From Pelagibacteraceae bacterium AG-390-C22 (GTDB lineage Bacteria > Pseudomonadota > Alphaproteobacteria > Pelagibacterales > Pelagibacteraceae): a stretch of DNA of 52,388 nucleotides. Positions 18,619 through 26,017 of this stretch are shown in pieces. Where the stretch lies: contig QCGX01000008.1 in the NCBI GenBank assembly GCA_003278125.1, positions 1-52,388 on the forward strand. Reading direction: 5' to 3'. Under the pieces are notes generated by a model. That model ran no database searches, had not been told where the DNA came from, and saw nothing but the letters and a program-made list of their open reading frames with translations. Within the stretch, counting starts at the first letter, position 1; each line of letters begins with the position of its first letter. A program made the position numbers and the translations under genes.

Positions 18619-18795
18619 TTAATATATTTTAGAAACGTATCTAGCTAAGATGGGTTTGGTTGAGCTTTCACACATAATATCAATCTTACCATCTTGATGA
18701 TAAAAATATACTCTGTAAAAATGAAGTCCATCTTCATGGTCGTGTACTTCTTCTACTCTGATTTCAGTAAGTTTATTTAATTTGTTATTCATCAT
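18619..18795 (-). CDS. 58-residue protein of unknown function at the head of the defence operon
   Basis: A short reading frame starting with two ATGs (18795 and 18792; 58 or 57 residues) and ending TAA three bases before the DUF2779 start. It overlaps the end of the upstream 61-residue gene by 11 bases, the same coupling style as the rest of the operon. The product is acidic and charged in the first half (EIRVEEVHDHEDG), has an aromatic strand-like middle (LHFYRVYFYHQDG), and ends CESSTKPILARYVSKIY. No membrane segment or known motif is seen. Tight coupling on both sides supports translation. It could be a small regulator or belong to a resident core operon that the island joined. Confidence 0.6.
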   Translation of the reverse strand: MMNNKLNKLTEIRVEEVHDHEDGLHFYRVYFYHQDGKIDIMCESSTKPILARYVSKIY

Positions 18796-18970
18796 ATAGT
18801 TTAATCACCTTTTTTTTTGATTTTAAAGACTCTATTTGAAGTTGTAGCAATTCTAGCTGATCTTCTAATCTTATTAGTCTTTGTTTGGTTTTAATATAAT
18901 CAGTAACAAAAAGATCGCCTTCTGATATTGATTTTTGCTTGAGTAAGTAAAAGTCTGCGGTTTTTTTCAT
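18785..18970 (-). CDS. 61-residue coiled-coil protein, first gene of the minus-strand operon
   Basis: 61 residues, largely one amphipathic helix with leucines and isoleucines at heptad-like spacing (RLIRLEDQLELLQLQIESLK), so probably a dimerising coiled coil. No helix-turn-helix is evident, so it is not an obvious restriction-modification controller protein. It has an unusually strong Shine-Dalgarno for this window: AGGAGG (18982-18977) six bases before the ATG. A good promoter lies about 50 bases upstream. It overlaps the 58-residue gene. Function unknown; scaffold, antitoxin-like or regulatory roles are all open. Confidence 0.65.
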   Translation of the reverse strand: MKKTADFYLLKQKSISEGDLFVTDYIKTKQRLIRLEDQLELLQLQIESLKSKKKVIKLYDE

Positions 18971-18981
18971 AATTAGCCTCC

Positions 18982-18998
18982 TTGTTGGGTTTCAACAA
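18982..18998 (-). promoter_or_regulatory. Inverted repeat abutting the Shine-Dalgarno of the island operon
   Basis: TTGTTG (18982-18987) and CAACAA (18993-18998) form a six-base-pair stem with a five-base loop in the leader of the 61-residue gene. The stem touches the AGGAGG ribosome-binding site (18977-18982) by one base. It could be an operator or a translational hairpin; the short A/T-rich stem is weak as RNA. Confidence 0.4.
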
Positions 18999-19017
18999 AC
19001 TAATGTTACTTAATTCT

Positions 19018-19045
19018 AATATAATAACTATTTCTTAAATTTCAA
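19018..19045 (-). promoter_or_regulatory. Promoter for the 61-aa/58-aa/DUF2779-GHKL-Z1-AIPR operon
   Basis: On the minus strand TTGAAA (19045-19040) and TATATT (19023-19018) are spaced by 16 bases. A start near 19011 gives a leader of about 40 bases holding the inverted repeat and the strong Shine-Dalgarno. It is the only clear promoter upstream of the operon, whose genes are all coupled or a few bases apart. Confidence 0.5.
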
Positions 19046-19075
19046 GAGATAAAAAATTTAATATATGATTCGTAT

Positions 19076-19104
19076 TTGCGTTTATAAGAATAGTTAATTA
19101 TATT
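19076..19104 (+). promoter_or_regulatory. Possible promoter for the DUF1476 gene
   Basis: TTGCGT (19076-19081), a 17-base spacer and TATATT (19099-19104) precede the ATG at 19111. The predicted transcription start falls at or next to the ATG, so the mRNA would be leaderless, in keeping with the absence of a Shine-Dalgarno. Confidence 0.35.
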
Positions 19105-19110
19105 ATTGAT

Positions 19111-19425
19111 ATGAGTTCCTTTGACGATAGAAAAAAATCATTTGAAAAAAAATTTATAAATGACCAAGAACTACAATTCAAAATCACAGGACGAAGGAAT
19201 AAATACTTCGGAGAATGGGTGGCTGAAAAACTGAGTAAAAAAGACCATGAAATTGAAGAATATACTAATGAAGTAATTAAAGCTGATTTAAAAGAACCTG
19301 GTGATATGGATCTTATTGAAAAAGTCCAAAAAGATTTAGAAAGCCTAAATGATAAAATTTCTTTAGACGAAATTAAATCTAAACTAGATGAATGTTTTGA
19401 AAAAGCTAAAAAAGATTTTTTATAA
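19111..19425 (+). CDS. ATPase inhibitor subunit zeta (DUF1476)
   Basis: 104 residues beginning MSSFDDRKKSFEKKF, with the family's QFKITGRRNKYFGEWVAEKL segment and an all-helical acidic C-terminus. In Paracoccus denitrificans and relatives this protein (zeta) binds F1 and blocks ATP hydrolysis by ATP synthase. It is essentially restricted to alphaproteobacteria and is one of the better taxonomic markers here. It stands alone on the + strand, sharing a divergent gap with the defence operon and ending one base from the convergent membrane operon. It looks like a core gene stranded between two accessory blocks. I assign the family firmly; how strongly it inhibits varies between species. Confidence 0.9.
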   Translation: MSSFDDRKKSFEKKFINDQELQFKITGRRNKYFGEWVAEKLSKKDHEIEEYTNEVIKADLKEPGDMDLIEKVQKDLESLNDKISLDEIKSKLDECFEKAKKDFL

Positions 19426-19426
19426 A

Positions 19427-20320
19427 TTAATTAAATTTAATTATAAAGCTTCTAAAAAGTAACAACAAAAACAATAGTGAAACTATTTGGAAAAAAATAC
19501 TTGTTAAAATGTAAAAATTTTTTTTAATATGTGAAGATTTTAGTTCACTTAATTTTTCATTCGATTTTTTATACAATTCATCAGATTTTAGTATAAATAA
19601 TTCGCTTAATTCGTCCATAATTTTCATGTCGTTTTCAATTTTTTTGAATAAAAGCATTTTATACTTATAGACATCGTACCAATCTCTTAATCTAAATTCT
19701 TTTATAGCTTTTTCCCTATATTCTTGTAGATCAGAATAACTTTTATCTATCCAATGATAATTAAAACCGAGCAGCTTTGTATAAACAAGTACATTTTTAT
19801 TAAAAAATTTGTCTTTATCTTTTTTAAAAGGATTCATATCAGCTTCAAATAAGTCAGACAATGAGTGGTATTCATCTTTTCCTACTTTTTCAAATATTTT
19901 CTCATTTATAATATATAGTTGTTCGTATTGAGATCTAATCTCTATTGTCATATCTGTAACTTCTAAAATCTCTTTCATCATCATTCTTCCTAGATCTTGA
20001 GCATTTATTTTATTGCTTTTTCTATTAAAAAAATCATATCTATCAATCTCATTTAAAATATAAGATTTTATAAGTAAGTTTCTTCTTAATATAATTGGGG
20101 TAAAATTTAGTCCTCCACCCATTGAAATACTATCCAGAGTCTCGCTTATTGTTTCATGTTTAGATAAATTATTATTAATATTTTGATATTCTATATTTAA
20201 ATTTCTAATCTTATCTTCTGTTCTAATAACCATTTGATCGAAACCAAAAGATAAAATTGTAGACAAAGCTACAAAGAAAATTAATATTATAGATGTTTTA
20301 TTTAGTGTACCTCGTCTCAT
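19427..20320 (-). CDS. Membrane protein with two terminal helices and a large helical loop (partner B)
   Basis: 297 residues, family not recognised. One membrane helix lies at about 9-26 and a second at about 270-292, with some 240 charged, helix-prone residues between (starting RTEDKIRNLNIEYQNI), as in four-helix-bundle sensor loops. A short cytoplasmic tail (FIIKFN) follows. No kinase, HAMP or signalling domain is attached. It is last in a five-gene operon and overlaps the preceding gene by four bases (ATGA). Its length and topology match that preceding gene closely, suggesting a paralogous or heteromeric pair. Function unknown; the proximity of a PrsW protease makes a sensor or substrate role conceivable but unproven. 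Confidence 0.7.
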   Translation of the reverse strand: MRRGTLNKTSIILIFFVALSTILSFGFDQMVIRTEDKIRNLNIEYQNINNNLSKHETISETLDSISMGGGLNFTPIILRRNLLIKSYILNEIDRYDFFNRKSNKINAQDLGRMMMKEILEVTDMTIEIRSQYEQLYIINEKIFEKVGKDEYHSLSDLFEADMNPFKKDKDKFFNKNVLVYTKLLGFNYHWIDKSYSDLQEYREKAIKEFRLRDWYDVYKYKMLLFKKIENDMKIMDELSELFILKSDELYKKSNEKLSELKSSHIKKNFYILTSIFFQIVSLLFLLLLFRSFIIKFN

Positions 20321-21213
20321 AATTTTTTCTTTCTTTTTAAAGCAATTCTTACTGATGAAATCTCAAAAAATTGGATTATAATAAAGACTAATAATTGAAG
20401 GAAAAAAGCTACCAAAATTATACTTTTCTCTTTATTTGAGAGATCAATTATCTCTTCGTTAATTGTTTCTAAATTAACATCTACGGAAATTAAGCTCGCG
20501 TTCATGTACCTTAAAAGATAACTAAAAAGAGTTTCAAGATCTTCCCATAAATAAATTGTCTCATTATACACTTTCTCAAATTGACCTTGGTCTTTTAGAT
20601 ATTTAAATTTACTTTCATTTCTCATTGAAGATTTTATCTCTTCACCCAAATCTTGAAAAGACCTTTGAAAAATTATGCTTTCTAATTCTATTGGATTAAG
20701 TTTTTCTAATAAAATAAATGTTTTTTTCACATTTTCAGTTATAATTTTATAATTTTTAATTTCTTCATCAGTAAAAACATCGGAATCAAATAAAAAATTA
20801 TTTTCGTCCAATATCAAAACAAATTCCGACATAAATTTTTCTTCACGAACTATGTCGTATAATGCGTAAACCTGTAAATCATTTGGAGATGAAACCACTT
20901 TTCCGAATTGATTAAGTCTCAAAAACTCTAGATGTTGTTCAAAAGATCCCTCAAGGTTTCTATATTGTCTTAGTTTATTTTTATAATCTATTATCATTTT
21001 AGTATATTTTTCAGTTTCTGATTTGGCTCTTGACTGTTGGAGATGTTCGAATTCTAAATTGCTTACTTTATTCTCTATATAAATTGATATTGATGCTGCT
21101 GAGAGAGCGAATATAGATAAGAATAATCCTACATTAATCAAAAATATTGCTCTCTTCGAATTTTTAGCTATAGCAAAGTAGTTAATTAATAAAGATAGTT
21201 TAAGAAGTTTCAT
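20317..21213 (-). CDS. Membrane protein with two terminal helices and a large helical loop (partner A)
   Basis: 298 residues, not recognised. A basic N-terminus (residues 1-22) leads to a membrane helix at about 25-47 (INVGLFLSIFALSAASISIY), a coiled-coil start (ENKVSNLEFEHLQQSRA), a long soluble loop, and a second membrane helix at about 268-288 followed by a basic tail ending KRKKKL. The topology resembles chemoreceptor-type periplasmic loops, but no cytoplasmic signalling domain exists. It starts four bases after the PrsW stop and its own stop overlaps the next gene. Near-identical size and layout to that neighbour argue that the two work together. Confidence 0.7.
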   Translation of the reverse strand: MKLLKLSLLINYFAIAKNSKRAIFLINVGLFLSIFALSAASISIYIENKVSNLEFEHLQQSRAKSETEKYTKMIIDYKNKLRQYRNLEGSFEQHLEFLRLNQFGKVVSSPNDLQVYALYDIVREEKFMSEFVLILDENNFLFDSDVFTDEEIKNYKIITENVKKTFILLEKLNPIELESIIFQRSFQDLGEEIKSSMRNESKFKYLKDQGQFEKVYNETIYLWEDLETLFSYLLRYMNASLISVDVNLETINEEIIDLSNKEKSIILVAFFLQLLVFIIIQFFEISSVRIALKRKKKL

Positions 21214-21217
21214 GCCA

Positions 21218-22006
21218 TCAGTAAATCAAATGCATTAAATAATTCAAGATTAAATAAATTATTAACGTGCTGGCTGAAATATTAATAAAGCTTGTGATAG
21301 AAATATTGTAATATCTTTTGTTAAATATAATACTTTTTTTTTGTCGTAATTTTAAATCTTTAAATATAAGATAAGCTCTGATTGCAAATATTAGTAATAA
21401 AAAATATGCAACTTTGTAACTTATTACAGAACTTAAAAAACTAAAATTATATAAGCCATGTATTCCTACGGGTATAAATAAAGCAAGGAATAAATTTAAA
21501 TAATTATGTTTTTTTTCAAAAATACTTTGAGAGATCAAAAATCCCATTACTATCCCACATAACGCATGCATTGGTATGGCTGTAAATGCCCTAATTAATG
21601 CAACATCAAAAGAAGGGACTTCATAATAATATAAAACATATTCAATATTTTCATAAGCAGCAAACCCTAAAGAAGCTGCTATACCATATATTACTCCGTC
21701 CATTGGCTCATCAAAAGCTGTTTTACGAGTACAATAAAATATAATTACGCATGCTTTAAAAAACTCCTCAACAAAAGCCGCTCGTATAAAATTATCAAAG
21801 AAATTATAAGTTTCACCACTTAAATATTCTTTACTATAATCATCTAGGACAGGTGTAATTAAATTTATTGCTAAGATTGTTCCACATCCAAATAAAAATG
21901 TTTTGAAAACTATTTTTGGAGGCTCAGGAAATTGATCTTGTTTGTAAGCATACAAAACTAATACTACTGCAGGTAATATTGCTGCTAATAAGTACACAAA
22001 ATACAT
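21218..22006 (-). CDS. PrsW-type intramembrane metalloprotease
   Basis: 262 residues with about seven to eight membrane helices. PrsW/CPBP-like motifs are in place: FVEEFFKA with Glu80-Glu81 (EExxK), DGVIYGIAASLGFAAYEN (103-120) ending in Glu119-Asn120, His147 in AIPMHALCG, and His183 in GIHGLYNF. In Bacillus, PrsW makes the first cut in the RsiW anti-sigma factor; homologues elsewhere have varied or unknown substrates. No anti-sigma or sigma factor is adjacent here. It lies one base after the DUF2167 gene and four bases before the paired membrane proteins, so those neighbours are the first candidate substrates. Metal-ligand assignment is from family motifs. Confidence 0.85.
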   Translation of the reverse strand: MYFVYLLAAILPAVVLVLYAYKQDQFPEPPKIVFKTFLFGCGTILAINLITPVLDDYSKEYLSGETYNFFDNFIRAAFVEEFFKACVIIFYCTRKTAFDEPMDGVIYGIAASLGFAAYENIEYVLYYYEVPSFDVALIRAFTAIPMHALCGIVMGFLISQSIFEKKHNYLNLFLALFIPVGIHGLYNFSFLSSVISYKVAYFLLLIFAIRAYLIFKDLKLRQKKSIIFNKRYYNISITSFINISASTLIIYLILNYLMHLIY

Positions 22007-22007
22007 T

Positions 22008-22928
22008 TTATTTTTTTCTTTTACGCTTTCTTACAAGTGTTGAAGTATCTTTTGTAGAATTGTTAGAATTTTCTTTTCCACTTAAGAATTTTCCTAAAAA
22101 AACTAAAGGTGCAAGTAATATCCACCAAAATTTAGCTAACTTAACTAATAGACCAGTTTTAGCTAAAGCTTTGACACCTAGAGATCCAGCTACCAATCCT
22201 CCTATACCTGCTACAGCTACTTTGTCGCCAGATTTATAGTCAGAATATTTAAAGCCATCATTAAATCCTACTCCGTTAACAAAATCTTTTGAAAATTCAG
22301 AATGGTAATTAAAATCTAATTCTTTATTATAACCAACCACATAAGCGCTTTCTAAATAGCCTTTTTTTCCTAAAATCAAATTTTTTGACTCCATTGTCTC
22401 CCTACCTGTACTCCAAAAAACCTTATAAGAGTAACTTACTGATTTATTTTCCTTATTAAGTGTAGGCTTAAATATCCAATCAATTTTAGTCACGTATTCT
22501 AGATTGTTTTTCTTCAAATATTTTGCATTAATTGATGCTGTTTCTCTCAATTGTTTTAATAAATCTTTTGGATTAACACTTTCCCATTCATCTAATTTCA
22601 CATAACCGTCATCTGAGTAATTTAGATAAATTGTGTATTCATCACCTTTTATTAAAAAAATAGTATCTGAGTCAGTGTAACCATATGACCACCAATGATA
22701 CTGATCAATTTCCTGTCTGTTATCTAAATAAATTTCACTTTCTATTATAAGAACATTTGCATTCGTATCTTTAATTTTTTTGGAATGTTCTATTGAATCA
22801 AGATTTTTCCAATTAAGAGTTACAAGTTTTTTATACCTCTCTTCAGGATCATCTATTTTTTTCTTTTCAATTGCTAAAATATTAGTATTGAAAAAGAAGA
22901 ATAATAAAATTAATGAAATGTGCTTCAT
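22008..22928 (-). CDS. DUF2167 membrane-anchored periplasmic protein
   Basis: 306 residues from the ATG at 22928 (MKHISLILLF), which opens directly into a signal peptide; a TTG at 22949 adds seven residues and is less likely. The body matches DUF2167: an N-terminal LNWKNLDSIEHS, later QYHWWSYGY, YVKLDEW, INAKYLKKNNLEYV and SYSYKVFWSTGRE segments. The C-terminus (about 237-285) is glycine/alanine-rich and hydrophobic (VAVAGIGGLVAGSLG, then FWWILLAPLVFLGKF), with a basic end RKRKRKK on the cytoplasmic side. DUF2167 proteins are described only as membrane-anchored proteins of unknown role. The gap to PrsW is one base. Confidence 0.85.
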   Translation of the reverse strand: MKHISLILLFFFFNTNILAIEKKKIDDPEERYKKLVTLNWKNLDSIEHSKKIKDTNANVLIIESEIYLDNRQEIDQYHWWSYGYTDSDTIFLIKGDEYTIYLNYSDDGYVKLDEWESVNPKDLLKQLRETASINAKYLKKNNLEYVTKIDWIFKPTLNKENKSVSYSYKVFWSTGRETMESKNLILGKKGYLESAYVVGYNKELDFNYHSEFSKDFVNGVGFNDGFKYSDYKSGDKVAVAGIGGLVAGSLGVKALAKTGLLVKLAKFWWILLAPLVFLGKFLSGKENSNNSTKDTSTLVRKRKRKK

Positions 22929-22939
22929 TAATCTTTTAA

Positions 22940-23116
22940 TTATTTCCAATCAGCCTTTAATAAAGCTCCACCTATCAATCCTATAATAATTGGACTAAAT
23001 CTAGAAATTCCATCAGGTAAAAATGGAGTTAAATTATAGCCTGCATATGAGAGGCCGAAATCTGCGATTGCAAATATAACTAGTATACCTCCTATACCTT
23101 GAATAATTGATTTCAT
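22940..23116 (-). CDS. 58-residue two-helix membrane protein
   Basis: An ATG at 23116 opens 58 codons ending TAA at 22940, eleven bases before the DUF2167 ATG. The product has a first hydrophobic stretch (SIIQGIGGILVIFAIADFGL), a short polar loop containing NLTPFLPDG, and a second hydrophobic stretch (FSPIIIGLIGGALLK) ending KADWK. It looks like a small inner-membrane hairpin protein with both ends on the same side. It is the first gene of the membrane operon. I recognise no family. Its codon make-up and tight spacing support it as a real gene. Confidence 0.65.
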   Translation of the reverse strand: MKSIIQGIGGILVIFAIADFGLSYAGYNLTPFLPDGISRFSPIIIGLIGGALLKADWK

Positions 23117-23198
23117 ATTTAAATTAAACTTTATATTTAGCTAAAAATCAAATTAAATTTCTTAACTTTTTTCTTTATTAGATAGGTAAATTAATAGA

Positions 23199-23204
23199 AT
23201 TATA
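23199..23204 (-). promoter_or_regulatory. Possible -10 box upstream of the membrane operon
   Basis: A minus-strand TATAAT (23204-23199) lies in the 111-base gap before the 58-residue membrane protein, the only gap in this cluster large enough for a promoter. No -35 of normal spacing is seen, so this is tentative. Confidence 0.25.
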
Positions 23205-23227
23205 AGTGATATAAACTTCAATTTTGA

Positions 23228-23881
<654 letters not shown>

Positions 23882-23960
23882 AGAATCACTATATTTTATT
23901 AAGGAATAATTACTATGATATTTTATTAACTATATGTACGATTTGGGGTGTTGTGGATAT

Positions 23961-24887
23961 TTAGTTTTTTAATGCTAATAAATGGTGTTTAATGCTTTCT
24001 GATAAAGCTAGCAGGTCATAACCACCCTCTAAAAAAGAAATTATTCTACCTTTAGAATGTATTCTACTTAGATCTACAATTTGTTTTGTAATTTGATAAA
24101 AATCTTCTGATTCTAAATTAATATTTGCTAAAGGATCTCTTTTATGTGCATCAAATCCAGCAGAAATTAAAATTATCTCTGGTTTGAACTTATCAATTGG
24201 TCTAAGTATCTTTTGATCAAATATTTTTAAAAATTCTTTACCTTCGATTCCATTCTTTAAAGGGGCATTAAAAATATTACCTACACCTGTCTCTTGCTCA
24301 GAACCTGTGCCTGGAAATAATGGAAATTCATGGGAAGAAGCATATAATATAGTTTTATCATTATAAAAAATCTCTTGTGTTCCATTACCATGATGAACAT
24401 CAAAGTCTATAATAGCTATTTTGTTAACTTTGTATTTATTCTGCAAATATTTGGCGGTAACAGCAATGTTATTCACAAAGCAAAAACCCATAGCTTTTGT
24501 TGTCTCTGCATGATGTCCTGGAGGTCTAATAGCGCAAAATACTCTTTCATTTTTTTTCATTAAATCATCTGCTGCTGCGATTCCAGCTCCACATGATCTT
24601 AAAATTGCCTTTTTACTATTAGGACAAAGCATAGTATCTGCGTAAGGTTCTTTTTCCACACCTATCAATCCTGATTTAGGTATATTAGAAAATATTTTTT
24701 CAATATGTTTTTTTGGATGAACTAAAGAAATTGTTTCAATATCAGCAAGAGGTGCGTCCTTATAATTAATTTCAAAATCTTTTAGTTGTTTAATAGACTC
24801 TAAGATGCTTTCTATTCTTTCTTTTCTTTCAGGATGGTTAAATCCATTATCTTTAAGTAAACAATCATTATGTTTATAAATTAACAT
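23961..24887 (-). CDS. Histone deacetylase-fold protein (acetyl-lysine/acetylpolyamine deacylase)
   Basis: A zinc-dependent deacylase of 308 residues. It shows RPPGHHAE with tandem His125/His126, AMGFCFVNNIAV, IIDFDVHHGNGTQEIF with zinc ligands Asp163 and His165, and SAGFDAH with the third ligand Asp246. The family includes AcuC, acetylpolyamine amidohydrolases and class II HDAC-like proteins; the substrate cannot be read from sequence. It starts at the lpxB stop (one-base overlap), so it is the distal gene of the long lpx operon. It marks the boundary between accessory block 2 and the core run. Confidence 0.93.
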   Translation of the reverse strand: MLIYKHNDCLLKDNGFNHPERKERIESILESIKQLKDFEINYKDAPLADIETISLVHPKKHIEKIFSNIPKSGLIGVEKEPYADTMLCPNSKKAILRSCGAGIAAADDLMKKNERVFCAIRPPGHHAETTKAMGFCFVNNIAVTAKYLQNKYKVNKIAIIDFDVHHGNGTQEIFYNDKTILYASSHEFPLFPGTGSEQETGVGNIFNAPLKNGIEGKEFLKIFDQKILRPIDKFKPEIILISAGFDAHKRDPLANINLESEDFYQITKQIVDLSRIHSKGRIISFLEGGYDLLALSESIKHHLLALKN

Positions 24888-26017
24888 TACAAAAATTTGT
24901 TTAATGATAGGCTGGCTAACTCTGAAGAAGATCCATTAGTTTTGAGTTTATTCAAAACATTTTGAACTTTATTAACTTGCTCTTTAATTTTATTTGGATC
25001 CTCTAAAAAATTACTTACATGTTTAAAAATATTTTTAGAATTACAATTAGATTGAAGGAGTTCAGGTATGATTTCTTCGTTAGCTGCAAAATTTATAATA
25101 TTTGCATATTTTGTTTTAACAAGACTTTTTACTATCATAAAATTTATAAAACCCATCTTATAAAGAATAATTGAAGGTATCTTTGCATTTGAGATCTCCA
25201 AAGAAACTGTTCCCGATTTAGCAACAGCAAACACTGATTTGTGTAAAATATGATTTTTAATTTTATCATCACTCACTATTTCACAATTTGATAGACTACT
25301 TTCATTTATGAATGATTGGATGAGATCTAAATATTCTCTTGTAGAATGAAACACATAGGTCATATCTGTATACTTCTCGTTCATTAATTTTATAAAGTCT
25401 AATAAAATTGGCATTAAAACTAGAATCTCTGACTTACGGCTTCCAGCAAACACTGAGATTAATGCTTTATTTTTTCCTATGATTTGATTGATATCAATTT
25501 TACTTCTTTCCTTGTTTTGTAATAATGGGTGACCTACAAACTCACAGCTTACATTTTCTTTTTCAAAATATTTTTTTTCAAAATTAAATAATAATAAAAT
25601 ATGATCTATAAAATTTTTTATTTTTTTGACTCTTCCTTCTCTCCATACCCAAACTTGTGGGGCCACATAGTGAACAGTCTTAATTTTAGCATTTATTTTT
25701 TTTACTTTTTCTGCAACCCTAAGAGTAAAATCAGGGCTATCAACAGTGAACAATACATCTGGATTATAGCTTATGATTGATTTTACAGTTTCATTAATTT
25801 TTTTATTTATCTTAAATATGTTTAAAATTACATTTGTAAAACCTAAGTAGGTAATTTCTTTCAAATCGTAAATAGATTTTATTCCCAAAGATTGGAGGTG
25901 TTCTCCTCCAACAGATAAAAATTCTAAATTTTGATTTATTTTTTTTAAATCGTTAATTACTTTTGACGCTAATTTATCTCCTGATGGTTCACCTGTAAGA
26001 ATAAATACCTTTTTCAT
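24887..26017 (-). CDS. lpxB: Lipid-A-disaccharide synthase
   Basis: Joins 2,3-diacylglucosamine 1-phosphate and its UDP form into the lipid A disaccharide at the inner membrane. 376 residues, normal for the family, with GEPSGDKLASKVI at the N-terminus, SPDFTLRVA, YVAPQVWVWREGRVKKIK, EFVGHPLL and VFAGSRKSEI as signature segments. In alphaproteobacteria gltA or gltX normally lies downstream; here an HDAC-fold gene and the accessory blocks do. It overlaps the preceding dehydrogenase gene by four bases. Confidence 0.97.
   Translation of the reverse strand: MKKVFILTGEPSGDKLASKVINDLKKINQNLEFLSVGGEHLQSLGIKSIYDLKEITYLGFTNVILNIFKINKKINETVKSIISYNPDVLFTVDSPDFTLRVAEKVKKINAKIKTVHYVAPQVWVWREGRVKKIKNFIDHILLLFNFEKKYFEKENVSCEFVGHPLLQNKERSKIDINQIIGKNKALISVFAGSRKSEILVLMPILLDFIKLMNEKYTDMTYVFHSTREYLDLIQSFINESSLSNCEIVSDDKIKNHILHKSVFAVAKSGTVSLEISNAKIPSIILYKMGFINFMIVKSLVKTKYANIINFAANEEIIPELLQSNCNSKNIFKHVSNFLEDPNKIKEQVNKVQNVLNKLKTNGSSSELASLSLNKFL

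Noticed and set aside
22929-22949. TTG start extending DUF2167 upstream (similar TTG starts at 17093, 29114 and 34674)
   Set aside because: In each case a nearby ATG gives a better N-terminus or better gene spacing. Only lolC (42981) keeps its TTG because no ATG is available.
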